The position numbers were made by a program, and so were the translations under genes. A stretch of 64,000 nucleotides of DNA from Heligmosomoides polygyrus polygyrus (lineage: Eukaryota > Nematoda > Chromadorea > Rhabditida > Heligmosomidae): positions 107,836,221 through 107,900,220 of the forward strand of contig OX377202.1 of NCBI GenBank assembly GCA_947396885.1. The letters run 5' to 3'. Below the pieces are notes generated by a model that was given only the letters and a program-made list of their open reading frames with translations, searched no databases and had not been told where the DNA came from. Below are positions 31,952 through 44,000 of the stretch, in pieces (the stretch's first letter is position 1; the number at the start of each line of letters is the position of its first letter).

Positions 31952-32080
31952 GAAGAACTGGAAGCGGAGTCGGACACTGTAACAGCAGAGGCTGTGCCTC
32001 ATTTTGACGTCTTTCCAACTGAGTTGCTATGTCGAATTTTCAACTACCTCGAGCTGAAAGAAAGAGCAAAAGCAGAAAGG
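31952..32080 (+). CDS. F-box exon (copy B)
   Basis: 43 codons, phase 0 both ends, acceptor TTGTTGCAG and donor AGG|GTGAGAG. It differs from copy A in the acidic leader (DTVTAEAV versus DAAAAEAV). The upstream ATG at 31721 is in frame without splicing, reading SSRRVTGSKQVRFCELKLLL. Confidence 0.75.
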
Positions 32081-35000
32081 GTGAGAGTTTTTTTTTGCTG
32101 CAGCTGCATCATATGCTACTGTCTAGGAGTTCCACTATTCTCGACAATTCATTTTAGGTATGCTCCCGATGGCGTAACATTCTTACTTCACGAGACTGTC
32201 CACTGGCTGATGTTGTGGTTGTCAACCTCTTCGAGCCGAAGGTTTGGGCGGATACGATCGCTAAAAATCGATACACAACGTAAATAGATTTTCTTCATGG
32301 AGTGACTCACTTTCTGGTGCATGCCATACATATTTCTCCAGCGAACAATCTGCGATGCTTTCAATAGATCTTTCGTAAAAACACCCCTCCCGTGCAATTC
32401 AAAAGACACACCGCTGTCATGTTTGCCTGAGATGGGAGTGAGGTTTTACAAACCTTTATTATTAGTCTGTATTATATATAACAACCAAGTAGCACGAACG
32501 CAGTTAGGGAGACTGCCAACCTTCCGACGCATGTAGAGGCGTGGCTTGCAGAGGCGGTGGTCGCTATACCGTGACATCCTCCATGTCATGCTTTTGCCTA
32601 AGATGGGAGTGAGGTTAGATCCGCCAAAGGACCCGCAGCTCTCTGTTAGTACGACCGGTCGTACTAACAGAGAGCTGCGGCTCCTTTGGTGGATCTAAAG
32701 GCCCATGCACACTTCTGCGACACCGCGGCGCGGCAAGTGGGGCGACGGCTACCTCCGCGACATCCGGCGGTCGCGACGCGGGCGCGTTAGAGCACCGTTT
32801 TAGGCAACGGGACCGACGTCCCCGTGGATGACGCGCCCCGAGGAATGGTTTGAACCATTCCAGCCTGCGGCACTCAGCGCGGCGTCGCCTGTGATACCCG
32901 CCGCGACAGTCGCAAGAGTGTGCATGCCCCCTCCCTGCGGCACGTGTCGCAATGTCGCGCCGCGGCCATCGCGGCCATATGCTTCATCATGGCCGCGCCG
33001 CGCTGTCGCAGAAGTGTGCATGGGCCTTAACGGCTCTGAGGAAGACGGAAGCGTCGAAACGTTAGGCCTGTCAATATAGGTCCACCATAACAACCTCGAA
33101 CGGCACAAAGTAAAACGCTAACAACTATTATATTATCTACAATGCCGAGGTTTTATGACGAGAGAAGCTGGAGACTTTATTATTAGTCTATATTATATAC
33201 AACAACCATGTAACAAGAATGCAGGTAGGGAGACTACCAACCTTCCAACCCATGTAGGGGCGTGGCTTACAGAGGCGGTGGCCGCTATACCGTGACACCG
33301 CGTACTGAAGCAACGTCGTCATCGCACGACGATGTGCCGTCACCATCTAGACGTATGGGTGAACGGGCGCGTTGTATACTGGACAGTAACTACTTCAGTC
33401 TATTCTTTCTACTGATGTATGCGTTGAGCAATATCTTGTGAACCATGCACCATCAAATAATTTGCGCCGAGATACATAGAAGCGAGGGTAACTCAAGGTG
33501 TTAATCTGTAATAGAGCATTTGGAAGTGTTTCATACCTGAAATCACCACGTGTCAATCAGTACGTGTCAGCAGCTTGCACGTGATGTTATAATGAAGCTT
33601 TTAAATGCAATAAGAGTCTTTCTTTCATGCAAGGATAAAATGCTGAAATACTAGATTCCACTATAGGATAGACATAGGCGTTGCAGGCACGTAGAAGAAT
33701 AGCTTCGTTTTTGCTATAGAGACCTTTGAAAAATACTATGATACGTTCGCATAATTGCATTTTGCATCGAATCCTGAACCGACCTGAAAAATTAAGATCA
33801 CTATTAAAATACAAGTGCTCCGTCACGCCTATCGGCATGCCTCGCACTTGCGCGCTTCGCGCGATGTTGCAGCATCACTAAGCCAAGGACAATCACATCA
33901 AGCTAGCAGCTCTACTTGAACAGATTTTTCCCTACCCAGGAGTACAAAAGGCTCGCAGTACGTATAGTGCGGTAGGGCGGTATATTGGTTCCTTACTGCT
34001 GGTCCTCCCCTAGTGAAACGGTACCCCATTACTGGTACTGATCCCCCTCAATGACCGATCCTTATCGGACGACGTCTTCGGCACGTCTTCCGAATCCCCT
34101 GGCACGTAGAAAACGTCTGGGTATTTTCCGCTACTTTCGCGCCCCATAATTTGATCAATATTGATTGATTGCAATCGATACTTCAAAGACGAACTTCATA
34201 TTCGTCTTGAGCGACCTAGACTACCCCCAGCGGTAGAGTTTCGGACCGCCTGGTCGACTTCCACAAAAAATAGATAAAAATCAATATCAATATCGATCAA
34301 TATCAATATCAATAATCGATCAATATCGATTGATGGCAATCAACACTTCAAAAGGAACTTAAAACTCGTGTTTGGCGACCTCGGTTACCCCAGGGCTAAA
34401 GTTTCAGGCAGGTAGAAGACGTCTAGTTATTCTCCGATATTTTTACGCACCGTAGTTTCTTCAATATCATTTGATGGTGATCGATACTTCAAAAACGAAC
34501 TTCAGATTCGTGTTCAGCGACTTGGATTGCCCTAGAGCTGAGATTGTCTTCTCCTCCCCCCCCCCCCCCCCCATAGGCAGGGAGAAGACGTCTGGGTATT
34601 TTTCGCTATTTTCGTGCCGTAATTTCCCCCATTTCCCCCTATTTTATAACTAATTTCTGCGGCGGCGGCGACGATCGATAGTATGACTCAGCGATTAGCG
34701 TGTTATCATAGAGTATGATAACGCCATCTTTCCATCGGCTCGAGAGAGAGGCAAAATCTCCAAATTACGCGTGCTTCATGGGAAAAATACGATTTAATAT
34801 CTATAAATTGACCAATGGCATGTTGGGTCTTCCTCCTCAGGAATTTCGTTCACTATCTTGCTCAAGTCCTTGTACTCTAACGATGGAAGGAATTCTTCGA
34901 GAGAATGTACAACCACGCTGCACCAGGAGACCCTCAAGTTGCACTACCATTGGTCCTTATATCAGAGACAGTCGCATCGAATAGAGAAGAGGTTACTGAA

Positions 35001-38000
35001 GCTATAAGGCTGTTACGAGACAAAATGTTGCCGGAATCGATGGTGTGACGGTTGATATGGTGAAGACAGAGATGTACCGACCAACTGTTTACAAACGCTT
35101 TGGCAAGAAAATAGATGTAATTTTCATTATGTCACTGTACTCTCTGTAATCTATAATTTTAGTGTGAAAGGGATGTTTGTGGACGACTTCGACGCACTGC
35201 GCAACGTTTTTCACCATATCTCATTCGCTCATACGGTTAAATTATGGTTCTATACGGAGGAGTTTGCAAAACGTTGCATTGGTACGTTAGAACCGATAGG
35301 TTTCATTCACACTATTTTCTTTGATCATTTTTATTATTTATTTATTTATTTTGTACGTGAAAATCACGCAGGTTAAAACGAATACTAACAATCAAACAAC
35401 AACATAGATTGTACAATGTCTTTCGAATGAAAAACAGACAAAAAATATCGTGTTATTTTGAACAGGAAAACACAGGTTGCGATAACTAGTACAAACACCA
35501 ACAACACGGCAAGCCATTAAGAAGCTTCTTGGAGATACCGGTCAATAAGCCTTTTGTATTGCCTCAACGAATTTGGCACAACGATTTTCTTAAAGAACTT
35601 TAAGAACTCAGAGCCAGCCCGATGTGTAAAAAAAGCCGATCTTACATTAGTTCTAGCTCTCGGTATTTGTATGTTACTTTGACCACCTCTAGTGCTGGAA
35701 GGTGATACAGTATAGAAATCTCAGAGGCGAAGGCCCAAAGTACCATTTTATCAACTTATACATTGTGATTAAATCGTATCGTATTTAACCATCATCTTTT
35801 AATCTTCAATCTTTTACATCTTTTAAACATTTTCAAAACAAGATTTTGAATAAGAAGGGTTTCACAGCCATGAGGAGGCTGGTGGCTGTTTTAACAGATG
35901 GCAAATTCGCTGATACTCAAGACCTATGGCTCCTACGGTTTGATACAGAAATGAGTTCATCGAACCCAAATTCGCCCATTCGATTGATTCTGTCGATTCT
36001 GTTTACACTCTGCAAAGCCAGGGATGTGCCAACAGTAAAGAGTACCACCCGAAAAAACACATGAAATACTGAAACTCTTCGAACTGCTGTTGAAGATATC
36101 AATTTTGCGAACAAGCGAAGATAGCAAGGATTTCAGTGAATGTTGTTTCACCCGCTTGTATGATTTCTCCAAATCAATGTGCATTGTGAATGGTGCACTA
36201 TCGGGCACTAGCAAAGCGTGCTCTACTTAAGGCGCCGTTTATATTAGGTTGCAACGAATTAAATGGCACTGGCTCGCGCCATTTTTTTTCGCGTCTTTAC
36301 GCGTTTGATCAAGAACAAACCGTAACATGTGGCATATCATTTAGATGCGCAAACTTTGCTCTACCGGAGAGTACTAAATTTTCTATGTAAATTGGGAAAA
36401 CTTTAGAGTTTTATTGACTTTTTGCAGATGGACAAAAGGGTAATCCGAGGCATTTACTTGTATGAATTCAAGCTGGGCACTACAGCTAAGGAGGCGGACG
36501 AGAAGATCAACGCCGCATTCGGTTAAGGATGTTCCACAATTCGGACGGCGTATCGTTGGTTTCAGAAGTTTCGGAATGGTGATGAGAGCTTGGAAGAACA
36601 TGAAGGTCGTGGGAGGCATAGTGATGTTGATGAGGACAAGCTGAGAGATGTGGTAGAGGAGGATCCACACAAAGGTACCAGGGAGATAGCGAAGGTTCTT
36701 GGCGTCAGTCACAGCACAGCTGCCCGGCATCTGAAGGAAACTGGAAAGACCAAAAAGCTGGAAAGATGGGTGCCTCACGAGCTGTCTGAGGAGCAAAGAA
36801 ACCGACGATATGAGATCTCGTCCGCACTGCTTCTACGGAACGAAACTGACCCATTCCTTGATCGCATCGTAACCTGTGACGAGAAATGGATAACGTACGA
36901 CAACAGGTGACGATCGGCACAATGGGTGGACAGCGATGAGAGCGCCAAGGTTTTTGCGAAGCCGGAATTGCACCAAAAGAAAGTAATGGTGACAGTATGG
37001 TGGTGTTCGCTGGGAATTATCCACCACAGCTTCCTCCCTCCCGGTGAATCCATCACGGCAGAGAAGTACTGCATTGAAATTGAAGAAATGATGAAAAAGT
37101 TGAAGGATATCCGGCCGGCCTTGGTAAACCGAAGACGAGTTCTCCTTCTGCACGACAATGCTCGCCCCCATGTAGCACGAATGACGTTGCAGAAATTGAA
37201 TGAGCTGAGCATTGAAACTCTACCACATCCTCCGTTTTCTCCCGACCTCTCCCCAACAGACTACCATTTCTTCAAGCATCTTGGCGACTTCTTGGTAGGG
37301 AAAATATTCAAATACCAACAGCATGCCGAAAGTGCCTTCGAAGATTTCGTCAATTCCAGAACTTCTGATTTTTATGCTACTGGGATAAAAAAGCTTATGT
37401 CACGTTGGCAAAGGCGTGTAGAATCAGAAGGTTTTTATTTCGTTTAATAAACTTGCCTACAAGCCGAAATATTAACTGTTTAAATTTACAGTGGTCCAGT
37501 GCCATTTATTGCGTTACAACCTAATAATTCCGACGCCGAGCGACGCGATCTCACGCATTGTGGCCAAATTGATCGATCGCGTTGCCCGATCAATGTGGCC
37601 ACAATACGTGGCGTCGCGTCGCTCGGCGTCGAAGTATATAAGGCCTTTTCATACCATCGCTCACCCCGAGCGACGCCTAATGATATGCACCCATATCGAT
37701 TCCATCGCGCCGCCCGATCGATATGGGAGCATATCATTAGGCGTCGCTCGGGGTGAGCGATGGTATGACAGTAGCCTAAACGGGGACTAAGGCCTCGTCT
37801 ACACGCCGAGCGACGCGATGGCTAAGCAGTGAAGCCAAATTGACTGATCGCGTCGCCGAACGTCGTCAGCCGGCCGGAATGAATTGCATGAATCCGCTAC
37901 CAATCGCAGCGCTCAGGGTCGGATCGTGTCGGTCTCGAAATCGGTATGATGCGATTGATCGCGATGGATTGGGGCACGGTATTGTTGCTTCAGTAGTCCT

Positions 38001-41000
38001 TGGAGGAGTGGACAAGCACCTAATTTTACTTCTTCTTTGGTTTTTCTTCGTGTTCATTGATGACTGCTCTACTTTGTTTTCCTCCGTCGTTTTTATCTTC
38101 TTGACCGGCTTTGTTCCGTATAGGACGTTTGCACCCGGTTTGGAAAAAGGCGAGCCGGCTTCCGGCCTACAGGTTGGTGTCGCTTGCTTTTTTAACGTTA
38201 AATGCTCTTTATTTTCACTTTCTCTTTGTAATCGGCACTGAGAGCAAGGCTAGCGAAACACTCAATGAGAAACTAAAATATGCACCACTTAACATTAAAA
38301 CTGCAAGAGAGACTCACCTTCGAGCAAAAATCAAGCTCGCCATGGATCTGGGAAGAGCCGACCTGAATCATGAATCGGAGCAAGAATGGTCAAGAACATA
38401 AGGAAAGCAAAGCAGAGGACGTCAGCCAAAGGCACAACGAGGATGAAAAAATGAAAGAGAAACTGAAGAAGGCGCGGAGTACCCTTAAAGGTGTGCACAA
38501 ATACGCACGTGCAAGCACGTAATAGTGCGTGTTCGCGTGAGCGCGTCGCTGACTGTTAAGAGTGCTCATGTCGTCGTCCGAAACAAAACGGTGCTATGGG
38601 ACGCATAGTTTTTTTCAAATCTCGTTGCCGCTCGGCGATGGAAGTAGAAACGGGCCTAAAGGCCCGTTTAGGCCCGTTTATACTTCTATCGCCGGCCGAC
38701 GCGATTCGAACGGTGCTATGCGTCTAATCGCGTCGCACTGTTTCGTATGGCGACAAACACTCCCAACAGCCGGCGACGCGATCCGCGATTGCGTACTTGC
38801 ACACGCGCAACTATGCACCGGGCCGCACTCGAAATTCAGTTCATAGATCATACCTCGCCTCAATCCACCGCGATTCATTGCATCGCATCCATTTCGAGCA
38901 CGACGCGATCCGACGCTAGGCAACGCGATTGGTCGCGGGTTCACGCGATTCATTCAGAACAGCGGGCATTGACGCCGGGCGACGCGATCAATCAATTTGG
39001 CCTCATTGCGTAGCCATTGCGTCGCGCCGCGACGATGTATAAACGGGCCTTACTCTGCACGCGACGCGCGATTTCATAAGCTCCCATATCGATCGCACAT
39101 TGAATCGATATTGATGCTTACCATTACATCGGTTTCGTTCGCGCTTCGCATGCACGTTAAACGCTCCCTAAGGAACAGCGATAGCATGGGTGTCCTAGAA
39201 AAAGGGCTGTTTCACACGCAAAAAGGCCCGCGCTGGTTGTTTCTGAACTGCCCATGACGATACTGCAATGGCGTGGTAGAGCTGTATATATCGTTTTGTA
39301 GATCTCGTTGAGGCGAACCAAAAGGAACTACCTTTTAATAAAGAATGAATTGGAATAGATATGAGCATGTAACGGTTTGCGACGGATTCTGTGTTTCTTG
39401 CGAAGCAAGCGAGTATTGTAGTGTCGAAAAAATTAACAAAAAATTGTAAAACAGCCCATACTATCGGGCCGTTCCCAGACGACGTATCCCATGCCTCGGT
39501 GTTCGGAAAACGTGTCACAGATGTCGGGCCACGTGCAACGGGGTTCAGAAGACACGTCGTGGTTCAATATCTGCCTAAATTTTTAAAATAAGTTTTTCAT
39601 TATTTGAAATTCACGTTGTCAGCACCGAGGAGTTGAGTTGCATTTCAGATCTGATCGCCGAGGAGTTGGACATGAAATGTGTCGATGTGTACCCATATAC
39701 CAAAGTGCATGTGCTGCCATATCTTCACCAACGAGTTCCCCATCTATCAGCGTTGAACATGCGTCCACATTCAAATCAATTTCATGCATCTGGATTGGAA
39801 CTGCCTTCGTTTCCAGACTTCTCCAAGCTGACAACACTTATACTCGACAACTACGGTTTAGGTAGATGGACCATCAGATTTTTTGAGTCTCATCTCGGAA
39901 TATCTTAAGGAGACACTTTCAGAAGGCGACCTTGAGCTGCCTAAAACTGTGACCTCACTGGACTTCTCAAAACGAGATCAGACGCACTACCGAGCACTGC
40001 TACCGAAGCTGATACACCTTTCTAACCTCGAGTATTTCACACTATCGCATGCGGACATGTCAAAATCGGACGACTTCAACGATTTCGTGCGAATCGTCGC
40101 CAACAATCTTCCGAAGCTCACTATTCTTGTAATATTCACTGCCTCTCCGTCACTTTTTTTAAACAAAATGATCTCGTCAACTCTCCAGCCAAATAATGAG
40201 TGGTTAGCAGTGGACGTTTCCGTCTAATCTGTTCTGAACTGACTGTGTTTTCCAGAATCTTCGCATGTGCAAAATCTGTTCCCTGAATCTCTGTGATAAC
40301 GAACTCGTGATGAACTTGAAGATGATTAAATTTGATCTTTGCTACGGGAATATCTTAGCAGCTATCAACGAGTTTCTCAGCTTCAATCCGTAAGTGTTTT
40401 TCTCCTCATTGCCTACGCTCAGTCTGTGCTTTCATTTTTCCTGAAGTTGTTGAAATCTGCGTAATTTTTGCGAGAAGTACCATATTTAGTACAATTTTCA
40501 GTAAGTTAAGTATTTTATCTGTCAATGTGCTGTGTAATCGGGATTCTCTGGAAACAGTGTACAGTGTTTGCTCCGAGCTTCGAACGAGACACGTTGGACT
40601 GCATCTTTCAATCCTGCAGAACTATCCCGATCCAAAGGGCTACGAGTTAGTCATGTAGAGCTTCTTAGTTTTGTTGCAGAGAATCATTTTAGATTATAAA
40701 CATTGAAAGGTCCTGCTTGCAGATCACCATTCAATGAGCTCAGACCGCCGACGTCATTATTTTACGTGTTGTCAAAGTTTGAGGTGGGTGAAGTTTTCCG
40801 GCTATCTTCTTCAGATGACGCTTGAAAGTTGAAGAGCGGGTTTGCTGTCTTATTAGCTTTTACTCACTTTTAGGCAATATAAAAAATACATACATACATA
40901 CATACATACATACATACATACATACATACATACATACATACATACATACATACATACATACATACATACATACATACATACATACATACATACATACATA

Positions 41001-44000
41001 CATACATACATACATACATACATACATACATACAATACTGGCCTTAATGTTTGGTTATCGGGCGGAAAAAACGTAAAAAACGCCTTTTCTGCCGCTTCTT
41101 ACTAGCGCTCTTCAAATTGCCTGTCTTGAAAAATAAACTCGATATTCGGATTCACCGTCGAATGATCTATCCGATAAAGAAATTAATTTCAGTAAATTTT
41201 AAAAATGTCGATTTGATGACCTATATTCGGAATGCGAGGTTTGGATGTAATTATCTCCAGCTAGGGTACGGGTCCAATGCGCAAATCAGAACCTAGGTCA
41301 TTAAATCAACATTTTTAATGTTTTCTGGGCCGAGTTTCTTTTCATCGCATTAATTATCGATTTGAAATATCGAATTCATTTTTCAAAGCAAGCAATTTGA
41401 AAAGCGCTATCAAAAAACGATGGAAAAAGTGATTTTTTGCGCTTTTTCGCGCACAGACCAAACATTACGGTCGGTATTGTACATACATACATATATGTAA
41501 TCCTACGAAATAAATAAGTGAGAGCACGAGTATTTAATATAAGGTAAATACGCTTGTAGAAAAGCACTTTACTTACTTACTTTGATACTTTGATGGTCCT
41601 TTGTCGGCTGGAGGTCTTCTCAGCGGGGACCACAACTCTTCCAGACCGCTCGATCTCTGGCTGCTTGCATCCAGTGAGGCAGACTCCGCTCTCTGAAAGA
41701 TCTTGAGAATGAGTCTGCCCATCGCGTTGGCGGTCGTCCCAGTGGTCTCTTATGGTCTCTCGGGAGCCATTCTGTGACACGGAGACTCCATCTATCGTCC
41801 TTTCGTCGAAGCAGGTGTCCGGCCCAGCGATATTTGGACTTCTTCATGTACTGCAACGGGTCTGCTAATTGCGACTTCTCCCGTAGCTCCGAGCTTCGTA
41901 GGCCTTCTTGCCATTGCTGACGAAGGCTTGTCCTTAGAAGACATCTCTCCAGTGCACGATGCGTAGTTTGCATCGCTCTGGCGATTGCCTTGTTGTCGGG
42001 CCACGTTTCCGTCGCGTAACACATTGCAGGCAGTACAGAGGCGTTGAATATCGAGGCCCTGAGGCCGCGATCCTTGACCTGATCGGTGATTTCGCGAATC
42101 GAACTGAAGGCTGCCCATGCTGCGCGTCTCCTGCGGGCGATTTCAGGAGCGAGGTCGTTATCCATGTTCAGCTCTCTTCCCAGATAGACGTAGGAGTCGA
42201 CCTGTTGCAGAGCGACTCCATTTAACCTTACGAGTCCCGTGTCACACCACTGGTTGACCATAAATTGCGTTTTGGACATATTCATGTCCAATCCAATCTT
42301 CATACCTGCCACATTGAGCTCGTTCAGCATTTCCTCGACTTCTGCCGTGCTGGTAGAGATGAGAACAATATCGTCGGCGAAGCGAAGGTTGCTGATCCGT
42401 TTACCGTCGACAAGGTTGCCTTTACCGTCCCAGTTCAAGTCTTTCATGGCATCATGGAGTGCCGCTGTGAATAGCTTGGGAGAAATCGTGTCTCCCTGCC
42501 GTACTCCTTTCCCGATAGGAATTTTAAGCTTTCGATCGAACAGCTGGATGATAGTCGATGTGTTCGAGAAGCATTCGTCGAGAAGTCGGATGTAGGGCGA
42601 TGGTATACCAGCGTGCACAAGTGCGTTCAAAACGGCGTTGATTTCCACAGAGTCGAACGCTTTCCGGTAATCCACGAAGACAAGGACAAGTGGGAGGTGG
42701 TATTCGCGGCTCCTCTCGATGAGCTGTGAGACAGTCTGAATATGGTCCATGCAGGTGAAATCCTTGCGAAACCCTGCTTGCTCCACTGGCTGATATTCAT
42801 CCAAGCAACGCTCCATGCGGTTAAGCAGTATCTTGGTGAAGATCTTGTACACAACCGAGAGAAGACTGATGGGTCGATAGTTGTTGATATCCTCCTGCTG
42901 ACCTTTTTTGAAGATTAAAACAGTTTTCGACTCCTTCCATGAGTCCGGAATCCTACCAATTCGAAGGTAGTGGTTGAAGTGCTTGGCAAGAAGTGAGCAG
43001 ACGGCACTGCCACCCGCACGAAGGAGATTAGCAGAAATGCCGTCCGGTCCGGGAGCAGTGCCCGGCTTCATCCTTCTGATGGCATGAGCAACTTCTGATT
43101 CCAGAATGGGAGGTACTTCCTCAGCTGGTGGCATCAAGCATTTCGGGACAGTGATGGAAGAGCGAAGCAGATCTGTATAGAATTCTTGAACGATGGCCTC
43201 CATCGCTCTTCGAGACGTTTGCGTTGTTCCATCCTTATCCACAAGGGCTGACATTATTGCCTTCTGATCGCAGAGATCTCTTTTCCAGCGCTTTATGCTT
43301 GAACCTTTCCCAGCCGCTTCTAACAGCTTTAATCTTCTGTAGGCTTGAATGGACCCCTTCACTGCAATTCGACAGGCCTTCGAGATGGTGACTTTTTCCA
43401 GATGGGAAGCATTAGGATCCAGTTTAACAGCTCTTCTTTGCTCCAAGAGTTTAATCGCATGTGCGTTGAGTCTTGAAGCAGACGGTGATGTGGCTTCGCA
43501 AGAGCTGCTAGCACACTTCAACAGTCCTTTGGAGAGAAGGTCGTAGTCTTCCGATGGATCTTCAAGAAGATTCCAATCGTACGACTTTATCGCATATTCC
43601 AACTCCTCAGACTTGAATGTGGGGATCCTCACCGGTGCCGGTTTATGAGTGTCACGCTTGAACATCCTCTTTTTGAGAGTCAGCTTCGCACGGACAAGAC
43701 GGTGATCCGAGCCGGTGCCAAATGAAGGCAGCACGGAGACGTCGAACAGACTCCAGCGTCTGTTTGTAAGAACATGGTCGATCTCCGAACGTGTTTCTCC
43801 ATTTGGGCTTTCCCAGATCCATCGTCGGTTTGAAGGCTTCTTAAACATAGAATTCCCATGGTAGAGACGGCACGCGGATAGGAAGTCTATCAGGCGCTCT
43901 CCGTTTTCGTTCCTTGAGGAAGTTCCATGTGGCCCTAGCCTCCATTCATCGTGATCATTCGTACCGACGATAGCGTTAAAGTCACCAACGACAACTTTGT

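Larger units (their letters stand above)
32412..33297. repeat. Composite insertion: two ~125-bp direct repeats, palindrome, MITE, Penelope motif
   Basis: Two direct repeats (32448-32572 and 33176-33297; ACCTTCC.ACSCATGTAG...GCTATACCGTGACA) bracket an 84-bp palindrome (32615-32698), a MITE (32700-33030) and a Penelope-type motif (33031-33069: CTGAGGAAGACGGAAGCGTC then GAAACGTTAGGCCT). The sequence after that motif (CCACCATAACAACCTCGAACGG) matches 51073-51100. The direct repeats may be the pseudo-LTRs of a Penelope-like element. Absent from copy A. Confidence 0.6.
31500..35225 (+). repeat. Segmental duplication, copy B
   Basis: Homologous to 338-1328 plus 4175-5566. Private insertions here are 32412-33297 (Penelope-type repeats, a palindrome and a MITE) and about 33800-34735 (diverged tandem repeats). 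It carries the two F-box exons that connect to the downstream gene. Confidence 0.85.
36226..37648. mobile_element. GCGACGCGATC-type MITE interrupted by a mariner
   Basis: Left end AAGGCGCCGTTTATA, then the mariner 36244-37524, then ATTCCGACGCCGAGCGACGCG. The right end CGCGTCGCTCGGCGTCGAAG...ATAAGGCC closes the palindrome. The mariner's TA target lies inside the left arm. Confidence 0.7.

Noticed and set aside
40822..41076. Open readings over the (CATA)n tract
   Set aside because: Pure product of a tetranucleotide repeat.
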